From the NCBI GenBank assembly GCA_005884765.1, contig VAZV01000134.1, positions 1-57,505 on the forward strand: 57,505 nt of DNA, read 5' to 3'. A model generated the notes under the pieces. The model saw only the letters and a program-made list of their open reading frames with translations. It was not told the DNA's origin and made no database searches. Of this stretch, positions 18,010-26,503 are shown one piece after another. The position numbers and the translations under genes were made by a program. Every line of letters starts with the position of its first letter. The first letter of the stretch is position 1. This DNA is from Alphaproteobacteria bacterium (GTDB lineage Bacteria > Pseudomonadota > Alphaproteobacteria > Rhizobiales > Xanthobacteraceae).

Positions 18010-19650
18010 ATGCCGATGGGAAACGTCGAGAAGCTCGAAGCTCTGATTCAAGGGTATCTGAAAGGAAAAATCGGCCGGCGCGACTTCGTCGTGGGCGGAT
18101 TGCAGCTTGGTCTTTCGCTCGCGGTGCTGACAAGGCTGACCGCTCCGGCACGGGCGGCGAACCTCATGGACTCGGCGCCCGAGGCGCCATATGAGTCTCC
18201 CATCACTCAGGAGCGCGTCGCCTTCCTCAAGACCAAGCCGTTCAAGGGGACCACTATCAATGTGATGGTGCTGAAGACGACAGTGGGCGACGGCCTGAAA
18301 TATCATGTGCCGCACTGGGAAGAGGAAACGGGCGGCAAGGTGAATGTCGCCGAAGTGCCGATCGAGACGCTTCACCAGCAGATCTTCTCAGACCTTGCAA
18401 GCGGTCTCGGCCGCTATGACGCCTACATGACAGGCGCATGGTTCTACGGCGACTTCTTTGTGCCCAAGACCCCGTACATCGTCGAGATCGACAAATTCCA
18501 AGCCGATCCGCGCCATCCGTACTGGGACCCCGACCAGTGGCTGCCGGCCATGCGCAAGCTCTACGAATGGAACGGCAAACTGTATGGCGTGCTCTTCGAC
18601 GGAGACGCGCAGGCGCTCTACTATCGCAAGGACATCTTCACCGACAGCAAGAACCAGGAAAAGTTCAAAGACAAATACGGGTATTCGCTGCCGGCGCCGC
18701 CGAAAACGATGAAAGAGCTGCAAGATGCCGCCGCTTTCTTCACGGGATGGGACTGGGCCAGCGACGGCGGCGAGGGCTGGGGCCTCGCGCTGCACGCAAA
18801 GGTCAACGAACAGGGCTTCTTCCACTTCCTGTCGCTGTCCGCCCCTTACGTGATCTCGCCTGACAACAAGTACTATTTCTTCAATCCGCAGGACATGAAG
18901 CCGCTTATCAACTCGGAGGGGCATCTTAGAGCTCTGGAGGATTACCTGAAACTCGCGAACGCTGGTCCGCGCGAGGAGATAAGCTGGACGCTCGGCCAGG
19001 GCTGGAATCTGTTCCTCGCCGGCCGTTCGGCAATGGAGCCGACCTGGGGGGACCTGCCGACGCTCGCCCAGGATCCGAAAACATCGAAGGTGAAGGGCAA
19101 GATGGGAGCGGCCGGCATGCCCGGCACAACGGAGGCCTTCAATCCAATTACCGGCCAGTGGAAGAAATACGAGTTGAATCAAGTCGGCAACACCAATGGT
19201 GGCTCGTGGCATTGCGTCATCTCTCGCAATTCCAAGAAGCAGGAGGCGACCTATGACTTCCTGGCCTTCATGGCCAACAAGAAGAACGCCTTCTTCAATT
19301 CCACCAATGGTTGGACTGGCGTGCAACCGGGCATGAAGTTCGAGTATCTGCCCCCCGTAGGTACCGCCAGTCTGGACGAGTTCAAGGCGCAGAACTGGGA
19401 TGCCGATGACGCGATGGAATATCTGAAGGGCTACTATTCTGTCCTGAGTGCGCCGGTGCAGCAGGAATATCTGCGCATCCCGGGAACGGCCGAATATTGG
19501 CACGAACTCGACGTCAACATCTCGGCGGTCCTGGGCGGCCAGATGCAGCCGAAGGCGGCGCTCGATGCGACTGCCGCTGCATGGGAGAAGATTACCCAAC
19601 GCTACGGACGCGAGAAACAGAAGGTGCTCTACCAGGCCTCGTTCGCATGA
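18010..19650 (+). CDS. ABC transporter solute-binding protein (family 1, large)
   Basis: 546 aa, long for this family and close in length to GlpV-like and polyol-binding proteins of rhizobia. The N-terminus carries a twin-arginine-type signal (GRRDFVVGGLQLGLSLAVL, residues 22-40, ending PARAAN), so export through Tat is likely. Mature-protein features: INVMVLKTTVGDGLKYHVPH, YDAYMTGAWFYGDFFVPKTP, LYGVLFDGDAQALYYRKDIF and NTNGGSWHCVISRNSKKQEA. A strong ribosome binding site precedes the ATG at 18010. It is followed by two permease genes on the same strand. A sugar, polyol or glycerol-like ligand is plausible. Confidence 0.88.
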   Translation: MPMGNVEKLEALIQGYLKGKIGRRDFVVGGLQLGLSLAVLTRLTAPARAANLMDSAPEAPYESPITQERVAFLKTKPFKGTTINVMVLKTTVGDGLKYHVPHWEEETGGKVNVAEVPIETLHQQIFSDLASGLGRYDAYMTGAWFYGDFFVPKTPYIVEIDKFQADPRHPYWDPDQWLPAMRKLYEWNGKLYGVLFDGDAQALYYRKDIFTDSKNQEKFKDKYGYSLPAPPKTMKELQDAAAFFTGWDWASDGGEGWGLALHAKVNEQGFFHFLSLSAPYVISPDNKYYFFNPQDMKPLINSEGHLRALEDYLKLANAGPREEISWTLGQGWNLFLAGRSAMEPTWGDLPTLAQDPKTSKVKGKMGAAGMPGTTEAFNPITGQWKKYELNQVGNTNGGSWHCVISRNSKKQEATYDFLAFMANKKNAFFNSTNGWTGVQPGMKFEYLPPVGTASLDEFKAQNWDADDAMEYLKGYYSVLSAPVQQEYLRIPGTAEYWHELDVNISAVLGGQMQPKAALDATAAAWEKITQRYGREKQKVLYQASFA

Positions 19651-19701
19651 TCGGTGTCGCCGGAAGCCGCGGTCGGCTTCCGGCGACGATCACGCGCGCG
19701 G

Positions 19702-20697
19702 ATGTCAGATTCCGCGTCGCCGCTCGCGCCAGCTCGGGAAGGTAGCGCCGCGGATCCCTCGAACGGCCCGGGCTGGACAGTGCGGGCCAAGGTCGGCGAT
19801 CGGGAACCTGCGATGAAAGCGAAGCACGTGAGGCCGGGCGAGTACGGCGCGGTCTTCAAATATGTCCTTCTCCTGCCCGCGGTGCTGTGGGTGGTCGCCT
19901 TCACATTCGTGCCGCTCATCTTTGTCATCCATTACAGTCTCGCCAACTATGTGCTCGGCTTGGGCATCACGGACTATGTCGGACTCGAGAATTATGCCGA
20001 CGTGCTCGCTTCGGACCGCTTTTGGCACAGCATCATGGTCACTGCCGCTTACGTGGCGATCTCGGTCCCGATCGAAGTCGTCCTCGGCTTCACGGCGGCT
20101 TGGCTGGTCAATCTCGGCGCCCCTTGGTCGTACGGCTTCCGCACGGTGATTGGGACGCCGCTCTTCACCATGGAAGTCGCGATCGGCTATCTCGGCGTGA
20201 CGCTGTTCAGTTCCCAAGGCGGGCTTGTCCCGGCCGTCCTCGGCTTGGCGGGCGTCCATGTGCCGTGGCTTTCGACTGCGTGGGGCGGGATCGCAGCGGC
20301 GATCCTGCTCGACATATGGCGGTGGACCTCCTTTGTGTTCGTCATCGTGCTGGCGGGGCTGGCCGGCATTTCGAGCGATCTCTATGATGCCGCGATCCTC
20401 GATGCGCGGAATCACTGGCAGGTGATGTGGCGTCTCGGCGTGCCACTCGCGTGGCCGGTCACCACGATCGCCATCCTGCTTCGGACAGTCGAATGCCTGA
20501 AGGTGTTCGCGATCCCTTATGCGCTGACCACAGGCGGGCCCGGGACGAGCACGGAGGTCTTCAGTGCGATGGATTATCTGACCACGGTCCAGTTCTTCAA
20601 TTTCGGCCAAGGCTCGGCGATGGGCGTTATCTTCCTCGTCATGGTGGCGGCGCTCCTCACCGTGTTCTTCAAACAGATGCGCAAGCGGCTGGCCTGA
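19702..20697 (+). CDS. Sugar ABC transporter permease 1 (CUT1, MalF-like)
   Basis: About 331 aa, with six predicted transmembrane segments starting at VFKYVLLLPAVLWVVAFTFV. The cytoplasmic-loop motif that contacts the ATPase is present (DLYDAAILDARNHWQVMWRL followed by GVPLAWP). The start is uncertain: the frame is open from 19654, directly after the binding-protein stop, and an ATG at 19813 (MKAKHVRPG) would remove a 37-residue hydrophilic head. I give the ATG at 19702 as a compromise. It belongs to the operon with the binding protein and the second permease. Confidence 0.87.
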   Translation: MSDSASPLAPAREGSAADPSNGPGWTVRAKVGDREPAMKAKHVRPGEYGAVFKYVLLLPAVLWVVAFTFVPLIFVIHYSLANYVLGLGITDYVGLENYADVLASDRFWHSIMVTAAYVAISVPIEVVLGFTAAWLVNLGAPWSYGFRTVIGTPLFTMEVAIGYLGVTLFSSQGGLVPAVLGLAGVHVPWLSTAWGGIAAAILLDIWRWTSFVFVIVLAGLAGISSDLYDAAILDARNHWQVMWRLGVPLAWPVTTIAILLRTVECLKVFAIPYALTTGGPGTSTEVFSAMDYLTTVQFFNFGQGSAMGVIFLVMVAALLTVFFKQMRKRLA

Positions 20698-20728
20698 CCA
20701 CAGCCCGTTGCGGAGCGGAGGCGAGAGC

Positions 20729-21583
20729 ATGACCAACATTCTGTGGCTGCGGGCGAGCCTGATTTCCAAGGTCGTCGTCTATGTGCTGCTGACGCTTGCG
20801 GTCATCTTCACGCTGCTGCCCTTCGTGTGGGCCTTCATAAACTCGATCAAGACGAGCACGGCGACATTCGAGCCAGGCGCCTTCATTCCTTTCATCACAT
20901 TCCAGCCGACGCTCGATTCCTGGCACAACGTTCTTTCCGATCCGCAAGCAATCAATGCCTTCATCAGCAGCATCGTCGTCAGCGTCGGCACTACCGCTGT
21001 CGCGCTTATTCTCGGTGTGCCGGCCGCCTATGCGCTCGCCCGCTTTCAGTTTCCGATCGGGTCGAGCGACATTGCGCTATGGTTCCTGTCGCAGCGGGTG
21101 CTGCCGCCTGCCGTGGTACTCGTGCCCTTCTATCTGCTTATGGTCTATCTTCAGTTGATCGACACATGGACGGGGCTGATCTTCTGCTACTCCGCCTTCA
21201 ATCTCGCCTTCGCCGTCGTCATAATGCGCGACATATTCCGGGACGTGAGCACGGAGATCGAGGACGCGGCAAAGGTCGAAGGCGCAACGCCATGGCAGAT
21301 ATTCTGGAAAATCTCATTGCCGCTTTCGGTGGATGGTCTCGTCGTCACCGCGGTGCTGATCTTTGCCTTCACCTGGAACGAGGCGCTTTTTGCTGCGGCG
21401 CTCACCTCGCAAAGCGCGACGACCTTCTCCGCGTTGGTGCTTGCCTCGCGGTCGACCCGTGGAGTCGATTTCAATATCGCGGCAGTGAATACGCTAATCG
21501 GAATCATTCCGCCGGTGGTCCTATATTTCTTCGTCCAACGCTATCTCGCGCGGGGTCTTTCCTTCGGGGCAGTCAAAGGCTGA
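20729..21583 (+). CDS. Sugar ABC transporter permease 2 (CUT1, MalG-like)
   Basis: 284-aa inner-membrane permease. Hydrophobic segments begin at VVVYVLLTLAVIFTLLPFVW, and the EAA loop reads EIEDAAKVEGATPWQIFWKI. It ends YLARGLSFGAVKG, a C-terminus typical of MalG-type partners. The ATG at 20729 is seven bases after GGAGG, better supported than the open frame start at 20708. It lies 31 bp after permease 1 and is the last gene of the operon. Confidence 0.9.
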   Translation: MTNILWLRASLISKVVVYVLLTLAVIFTLLPFVWAFINSIKTSTATFEPGAFIPFITFQPTLDSWHNVLSDPQAINAFISSIVVSVGTTAVALILGVPAAYALARFQFPIGSSDIALWFLSQRVLPPAVVLVPFYLLMVYLQLIDTWTGLIFCYSAFNLAFAVVIMRDIFRDVSTEIEDAAKVEGATPWQIFWKISLPLSVDGLVVTAVLIFAFTWNEALFAAALTSQSATTFSALVLASRSTRGVDFNIAAVNTLIGIIPPVVLYFFVQRYLARGLSFGAVKG

Positions 21584-21948
21584 CCGTCTTCCGGCGTCTA
21601 CTTCATTGCCAACACCGGAATCTGCGATCAATACAGCAGCAATGTACCGCTCAGCGAGTGCAGGCTGTCATGCAAGGCCGACCCGATTCTCGCGCCCAAC
21701 TAAAAATATCGAAATCAACCCCATGCAAAGTAGCCGGGGGGTCGCCGGCATGGATGCTTTGAGCGATGCCGCGAAAACATTTGACACGTCGGGCAAATCA
21801 GCGGCACCAGTCCATCATCGCGCAATCTGTAAAACGTCCATGGCAATCGAACAACTGCAAGGACTTCCGGAGCTACATGAGCCGCAATCCGGACGGCATC
21901 GACGCTCTGTTCTGTCGCAAGTTACGTGTTCGGTAGCAATGTGCGCCG
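21584..21948. other. Intergenic region with one doubtful small reading frame
   Basis: 365 bp between the importer operon and the convergent DUF1127 gene. A 56-codon plus-strand frame (21766-21936) starts MPRKHLTRRANQRHQSIIAQ and ends FCRKLRVR; it is strongly basic, has a weak start and matches nothing I recognise. No terminator with a T-run is obvious. Confidence 0.4.
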
Positions 21949-22185
21949 TCAAGCCCGCCAGAAGGGTTTCCTGACTTCCAGAGCGATATCGCTCCAGGAC
22001 AGCCCGACATCATGCAAGTCGCGGTCGGTCCATTGCGCCAAGTCGCGGCGCTGCGGAACCCGGTCGCGCCAAGTGTGCAGGGTGTCGCTGACTTGCTTCA
22101 CAAGATCCCAATCATGATGATTTGTCATCGACGCCCTGGTCTTCGGTTTCCGGGCACCACACGGGCTCGACCTGCCCCCTTTCAT
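21949..22185 (-). CDS. DUF1127 small protein
   Basis: 78-aa (or 59-aa) protein of the DUF1127 type common in alphaproteobacteria. The diagnostic C-terminal block is VPQRRDLAQWTDRDLHDVGL followed by SWSDIALEVRKPF. The ATG at 22185 is preceded by AAAGGAGGG and overlaps the efflux-pump stop as ATGA, so coupled translation is likely; an internal ATG at 22128 (MTNHHDWDL) gives the more usual length. Some DUF1127 proteins affect RNA turnover or phosphate and carbon metabolism, but no function can be assigned here. Being the tail gene of an efflux operon is unusual. Confidence 0.75.
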   Translation of the reverse strand: MKGGRSSPCGARKPKTRASMTNHHDWDLVKQVSDTLHTWRDRVPQRRDLAQWTDRDLHDVGLSWSDIALEVRKPFWRA

Positions 22186-23594
22186 CGTCCCTCCTTTGCT
22201 CGGCCCTGCACGATCGCGACCGCACCTGCGAGCAACACAGCGGCCGATATCACCAGCGAGGCATGCGCCCCGGTCATGAACGCGTTGTTCCCTCCGACCA
22301 GCGAGCCGAACAGGGCAACGCCAAGCACGCTGCCGGTCTGCCGCGTCGCGTTCAATACGCCCGCGGCGATGCCGGATCGCGACTTCTCGACACTGCCGAG
22401 CAGCGTCGAGGTCAAGGACGGCACGAGCAGGCCGAGCCCGCCTCCGAGGACCATGAGCTGAGCGCAGATCGCCCCGTAGCTCGTGCCTGAGGCCATAGGC
22501 AGCAGCGCAAGGCAGCCCGCGGCAGTGATCACACAAGCCAGCGCAATGGTTTGCGGCGCGCCGAGGCGCTCGCTGACCGACGCGGTGACGAGGTTGGCGG
22601 GCAGCACCATGCCCATCATGGGCACGAAGGCGAGACCCGTTGCGAACGGCGACCAGCCATTGACCTTCTGGAAGTAGAGACTGAGCACGAAGATCAGGCC
22701 GTAGAAGGCGATGTTGAAGAGAAGCCCGACCAGCGCGGTCAGCGCGAACATGCGACGGCGGAACAGCGATAGCGGCAGCATCGGCTGCGGCGCATATGCC
22801 TCGCGCCATACGAACAGGAGCCCGATCACGGCCGCCGCCGCGAAGCCCATGATGACGAGCGGATGGCTCCAGCCGAGCGCGCCGCCCTCGATCAGGGCGC
22901 CGGCCAGCGTGCCGAGGGTTGCAATCGCCGCGACCTGTCCCGGCAGATCGATCTCGCGCTGCGCGAGCCGCGGCGTCTCCTCGGCATAACGCCAGGCGAG
23001 CCAGAGGCCGGCGGCGCCGATCGGTAGGTTGACAAGAAAGATCGCGCGCCAGCCGACCAGCGCGATCAGCGCGCCGCCGACGAACGGCCCCGAAGTCAGT
23101 GCGACGCTCGCGCCTGCGGCCCAGAAGCCGACCGCGCGGCCGCGCGCCTTCGGATCGGTATACGCGTGATTGAGCAGTGTCAGCGAGTTCGGCACCAGGA
23201 TCGCCGCCGCCAGGCCCTGCACGGAGCGCGCGGCGATCAGGAACATCGCCGACGGGGCCAGTGCGCAGGCGAGCGAAGCCAACGTGAAGATTGCAAAGCC
23301 CCCTATGAATATCCGTTTGGCGCCAACGCGATCACCGAGCGCACCGGCGGTCAAAATGAAGGCAGCGAACGCGATGGTATAGGCGGTCACCACCCATTGC
23401 AGCTCGGCGACGCTGCCGCCGAGCGAGGTGCCGATGCTGCTCAGCGCGGTATTGACGATGGTAATATCGAGCTGCACCACGCCAAGGCCGAGGCTCGTAG
23501 CGGCAAGCGCCAGCGCCTTCGCGAGAGGCGAATGGAATGACGTGTCGGAGCGGGCTTGTTCTGGCTGCCTTGTGTTGAGCGAAGTTGTTTGCAT
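22182..23594 (-). CDS. MFS multidrug efflux transporter (DHA2, 14-TM type)
   Basis: 470-aa inner-membrane drug:proton antiporter. Family motifs: LGVVQLDITIVNTALSSIG (motif D1 region, residues 38-56), LGDRVGAKRIFIGG (motif A), RSVQGLAAAILVPNSLTLL (motif B), GFWAAGASVALTSGPFVGGA (motif C). A start at 23594 (MQTTSLNTRQ) is used. It diverges from an ArsR-type regulator gene, with an inverted repeat in between, and overlaps the following DUF1127 gene. A role in exporting toxic organics is likely; the substrate is unknown. Confidence 0.92.
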   Translation of the reverse strand: MQTTSLNTRQPEQARSDTSFHSPLAKALALAATSLGLGVVQLDITIVNTALSSIGTSLGGSVAELQWVVTAYTIAFAAFILTAGALGDRVGAKRIFIGGFAIFTLASLACALAPSAMFLIAARSVQGLAAAILVPNSLTLLNHAYTDPKARGRAVGFWAAGASVALTSGPFVGGALIALVGWRAIFLVNLPIGAAGLWLAWRYAEETPRLAQREIDLPGQVAAIATLGTLAGALIEGGALGWSHPLVIMGFAAAAVIGLLFVWREAYAPQPMLPLSLFRRRMFALTALVGLLFNIAFYGLIFVLSLYFQKVNGWSPFATGLAFVPMMGMVLPANLVTASVSERLGAPQTIALACVITAAGCLALLPMASGTSYGAICAQLMVLGGGLGLLVPSLTSTLLGSVEKSRSGIAAGVLNATRQTGSVLGVALFGSLVGGNNAFMTGAHASLVISAAVLLAGAVAIVQGRAKEGR

Positions 23595-23657
23595 TGATCA
23601 CACTCAGTTGTCTGCAAGAATTTGACGGCTCAGATAAACTTTGTTTTGCGAGTATCA

Positions 23658-23675
23658 TTCGATACCAATCGAATA
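23658..23675. promoter_or_regulatory. Candidate ArsR-type operator
   Basis: Inverted hexamers attcga (23658-23663) and tcgaat (23670-23675) separated by six bases lie between the divergent efflux and regulator genes, 64 bp from the efflux start. A further attcg follows at 23676-23680. Location and dyad symmetry fit the regulator's binding site. No experimental basis. Confidence 0.45.
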
Positions 23676-23845
23676 TTCGTAGCCGCGGGATGACCTATCG
23701 CTTCACGGCGGCACTTCCTTTCGCGGGGCATGTTAGTTTGCAGGCAACCTATGTCCCGTGATCGAACCAGTCTTGCGGAAATACTACGGTCTTGGCCGAA
23801 GTGTTTGTGCTTGGCGCTGCGTCCTCATCGGCGTAGGAGAAAGAC

Positions 23846-24598
23846 ATGGACACGGGACCCAAAATCGCCCAGGTCGCGGCACTCGTCGGCGATCCGGCGC
23901 GCGCCAACATGCTTAGCGCGCTGATGGATGGCCGAACATTGACCGCCTCGGAGCTCGCCTATGTGTCTGGCGTGGCGCCGCAGACGGCGAGTGGCCATCT
24001 TGCGAAACTCAGCGACGCCGGACTGCTCGCGCTCGAAAAGCAGGGCCGACGACGATATTTCCGCTTGGCCTCTCCGCTCGTCGCGCGCATGCTGGAAGGT
24101 CTCATGGTCGTGGCGCAGGAAGGCCCCGCCCGGCAGCGCAATCTCTGGCGCGGCGGAGAGACGCTTCGACACGCACGCACGTGCTATGACCACATGGCCG
24201 GCCGCATCGCCGTCGCAATCGCCGACCGGCTGGTCCAACAGTCGTTTATTCTGCTCGACGAGGATGGCGGACAACTGACCGATGCCGGTCGGTCATTCTT
24301 CGATGAGTTGGGCGTCGATCTTCGCCTCGCCTCCAAGCGCCGAGTGTTCTGTCGCCCCTGTCTCGACTGGAGCGAGCGCCGGCCGCATCTGGCCGGGGCG
24401 GTCGGCGCTGCCATTCTTCGTCACGCTCTCGATCACGATTGGGTCGAGCATATCCGGGATAGCCGCGCGCTCGTCGTGACGCCTGTTGGTGTTAGAGGCC
24501 TCGCCACAACGTTCGGCATCGAGGGCGCACCCCCGACGGACGGCCGAAGGGCAGGTTGCATCACTGTCCCGAGGCTGGGTAGCGGTTATCCCGGTTGA
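23846..24598 (+). CDS. ArsR-family transcriptional regulator
   Basis: 250 aa, long for the family. The winged helix-turn-helix occupies residues 5-75: VAALVGDPARANMLSALMDG, LTASELAYVSGVAPQTASGH, LAKLSDAGLLALEKQGRRRY. The C-terminal half (residues 80-225) resembles that of longer ArsR members fused to a ligand or metal domain, with cysteines at RTCYDH and VFCRPCLDW that could be sensing residues. A GGAGA motif lies upstream of the ATG. Divergent orientation from the efflux gene makes that pump its probable target. The inducer cannot be told. Confidence 0.88.
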   Translation: MDTGPKIAQVAALVGDPARANMLSALMDGRTLTASELAYVSGVAPQTASGHLAKLSDAGLLALEKQGRRRYFRLASPLVARMLEGLMVVAQEGPARQRNLWRGGETLRHARTCYDHMAGRIAVAIADRLVQQSFILLDEDGGQLTDAGRSFFDELGVDLRLASKRRVFCRPCLDWSERRPHLAGAVGAAILRHALDHDWVEHIRDSRALVVTPVGVRGLATTFGIEGAPPTDGRRAGCITVPRLGSGYPG

Positions 24599-25068
24599 GA
24601 AGCGCACCCCAGACGTGGGTGGCAGTGCGATCAGCCGCTTCCGCAGATGACTTCCTTTTTCGTCAAATAGCGAAACCTCCTTGGTCCACTTGGCCGACCT
24701 GCTGTCCCGACGTATGGCCATGGACCGCACCAGTTTCGCACCAGAAACAACCTTTCCAAAACGCAACGAACGCGATCGATCCGAGACGAAAACGTAGGAA
24801 CATCAACGAATGCGCGCGATATTCTCCCGCTCATAACGGTCTGGTTACAGGTTCGAGTCCTGCCGGGCCTACCAGTGAAATCAACGCCTGCTGGATCCAA
24901 TTTAGCTGGACCGGAAACCACCCGCACCAGAAAACGCACCGCTTTTTTCTGCATGGTGCGCCACCATGCCTTCTGCAGCAAGCAAACTAACCCCGCAGTC
25001 CGTGCCCAGCCAGAGCTTCCAACCCTACATCGTAGATTTGGCGGGATCGTCGCACGAAAGGGCTGAAG
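24599..25068. other. Non-coding interval with tRNA-Met half and repeats
   Basis: 470 bp. Contains the 3' half of tRNA-Met (24826-24874), two copies of cgcaccagaaa (near 24734 and 24924, about 190 bp apart and flanking the tRNA half), and a hairpin with arms gcatggtg and caccatgc around cgc (24951-24969). No integrase gene is visible here. The arrangement resembles an attachment-site region. Reading frames across it are not supported. Confidence 0.5.
24826..24874 (+). tRNA. tRNA-Met(CAU) 3' half, truncated
   Basis: The loop ctcataa with anticodon CAT at 24832-24834 is followed by the 3' anticodon stem, variable region, T-arm (acagg-ttcgagt-cctgc) and cgggcct-a-cca, which match the 3' half of an alphaproteobacterial elongator tRNA-Met ending in encoded CCA. 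Upstream of the loop only three stem pairs survive, and no D-arm or acceptor 5' strand is found. The A opposite C in the T-stem is a further sign of decay or of an inexact copy. This is a typical downstream attachment-site duplicate left by integration into the tRNA gene. Confidence 0.75.
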
Positions 25069-26058
25069 CTAGACGCCCCACCGCAGGGCGGCGGTATGAA
25101 CCGGCGCGTCCCAGAGGCGTTTGATCTCGCCATCGAGCAGTGACACCGTCACCGAGCAGCCGGCCATGTCGAGCGAGGTAACGAGATTGCCGACCAGCGA
25201 TCGTGCGACCTCGCAGCCCGCGGGTTCGAGACGTTTGCGCACGGCATCATACATCAGGTAGAGCTCCGACAGAGGCGTTCCCCCGAAGCCGTTGATCAAC
25301 AGGATCATTTCACCGCGCGCGCGATCTCCGAGGTCGGCAATGATGGCACCAACCATTTCCGCCGCGATTTCGTTTGCGGGCTTGAGCTTGATACGGCGGC
25401 GCCCGGGTTCTCCGTGAATGCCGACGCCCACCTCCATTTCGTCCTCGCCGAGATCGAAGGTTGGCTTGCCGGCGGCCGGAACCGTACAGCTCGTAAGCGC
25501 GATGCCGATCGAACGCGTGGCCGCATTGACGCGATCACCCAAAGCTTTCAGATCATCAAGCGTGCGCCCTTCCTCGGCGGCCGCGCCAAGAATCTTCTCC
25601 ACGATCAGCGTACCGGCGACGCCGCGCCGTCCGGTCGAATAGGTCGATTTCTCGACCGCGACATCATCATCGGTAATCACGGTTGCGATCGTCTTCCCCG
25701 ACATCTCGCGGGCCATGTCGAAATTCATGACGTCGCCCTCGTAGTTCTTGACGATGAACAACACGCCCCCACCGCTATCGGCGGCTTCTGCCGCGGCAAG
25801 GATCAGATCGGGAGTCGGCGAGGTGAAGACCTGACCCGGACAGGCCGCATCCAGCATGCCCGGTCCCACGAATCCTCCGTGCAGCGGCTCGTGCCCGGAG
25901 CCGCCGCCCGACACCAGCGCTACCTTACCTTGCTTGAGATGACGACGCAGCACGAAGGGTGCCGTCTTTCCCAGCCGCACTATGTCGGAATGTGCCGCGC
26001 AAAATCCGGCGAGACTTTCATTCACCACGTCACCGACGGCGTTGATCAGTTTCTTCAT
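25069..26058 (-). CDS. dhaK: Dihydroxyacetone kinase subunit DhaK
   Basis: 329-aa substrate-binding subunit of the PTS-type dihydroxyacetone kinase. His215 in [10 protein letters not shown] corresponds to the histidine that binds dihydroxyacetone covalently (E. coli His218). [12 protein letters not shown] (51-62) and [12 protein letters not shown] (105-116) supply further substrate contacts. It is the last gene of the operon, 25 bp after the 139-aa putative DNA-binding protein. In the known mechanism DhaK presents dihydroxyacetone to DhaL-ADP, which is rephosphorylated by DhaM. All partner proteins are encoded just upstream. Confidence 0.96.
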   Translation of the reverse strand: MKKLINAVGDVVNESLAGFCAAHSDIVRLGKTAPFVLRRHLKQGKVALVSGGGSGHEPLHGGFVGPGMLDAACPGQVFTSPTPDLILAAAEAADSGGGVLFIVKNYEGDVMNFDMAREMSGKTIATVITDDDVAVEKSTYSTGRRGVAGTLIVEKILGAAAEEGRTLDDLKALGDRVNAATRSIGIALTSCTVPAAGKPTFDLGEDEMEVGVGIHGEPGRRRIKLKPANEIAAEMVGAIIADLGDRARGEMILLINGFGGTPLSELYLMYDAVRKRLEPAGCEVARSLVGNLVTSLDMAGCSVTVSLLDGEIKRLWDAPVHTAALRWGV

Positions 26059-26083
26059 CCCTCCCCTCCCTGTTCTTTTTGCT

Positions 26084-26503
26084 TCAGCTATCCTCGATCA
26101 GCCTGGCGACTTTCTCAGCGAATTCGCTCAGCAGCGTGTCGAGCTTGTGATTTTTCTGTTCGCTTCCGAGATCAGGCAGCATCAGCGTCAACCGCCGGCT
26201 GCGCTCGCGCTCCTTTAGGAGCAACAGTCGTCGTGGATGCGCCCGATGATAGGCCACAAGAAACCGGTCTTTTTCCTGCGCGGAGAAATGGCAGACCTGG
26301 ATAATCGCGTGGACGTGCTGCGCCGGGATCGGCGTCTGATAGGCGGGGTTGGCGATCTGGGTGATGAAACTGCGGTTCTTGCCGAGCGCTTCAGCCAGGC
26401 GTTGCCGCATGCCAGACGGCCGCCGATCGAGGATGTCGCGCAGGATCGCCTTGTAGGCCGCTATCAACCCCTGCGCATTTTCTGGCGTGGCCTGCGTACT
26501 CAT
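26084..26503 (-). CDS. Putative HTH protein in the dha operon
   Basis: 139 aa, cytoplasmic, family not recognised. Residues 31-75 (GMRQRLAEALGKNRSFITQI, then ANPAYQTPIPAQHVHAII) have the spacing and hydrophobic pattern of a Cro/XRE-like helix-turn-helix. The C-terminal half is basic (RAHPRRLLLLKERERSRRL) and then amphipathic (HKLDTLLSEFAEKVARLI). Its start overlaps the enzyme I stop as ATGA and it precedes dhaK, so it is translated with the phosphorelay. A regulatory role comparable to DhaR or DhaQ/DhaS in other bacteria is possible, but it has no sequence resemblance that I can see to those proteins. Confidence 0.7.
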   Translation of the reverse strand: MSTQATPENAQGLIAAYKAILRDILDRRPSGMRQRLAEALGKNRSFITQIANPAYQTPIPAQHVHAIIQVCHFSAQEKDRFLVAYHRAHPRRLLLLKERERSRRLTLMLPDLGSEQKNHKLDTLLSEFAEKVARLIEDS

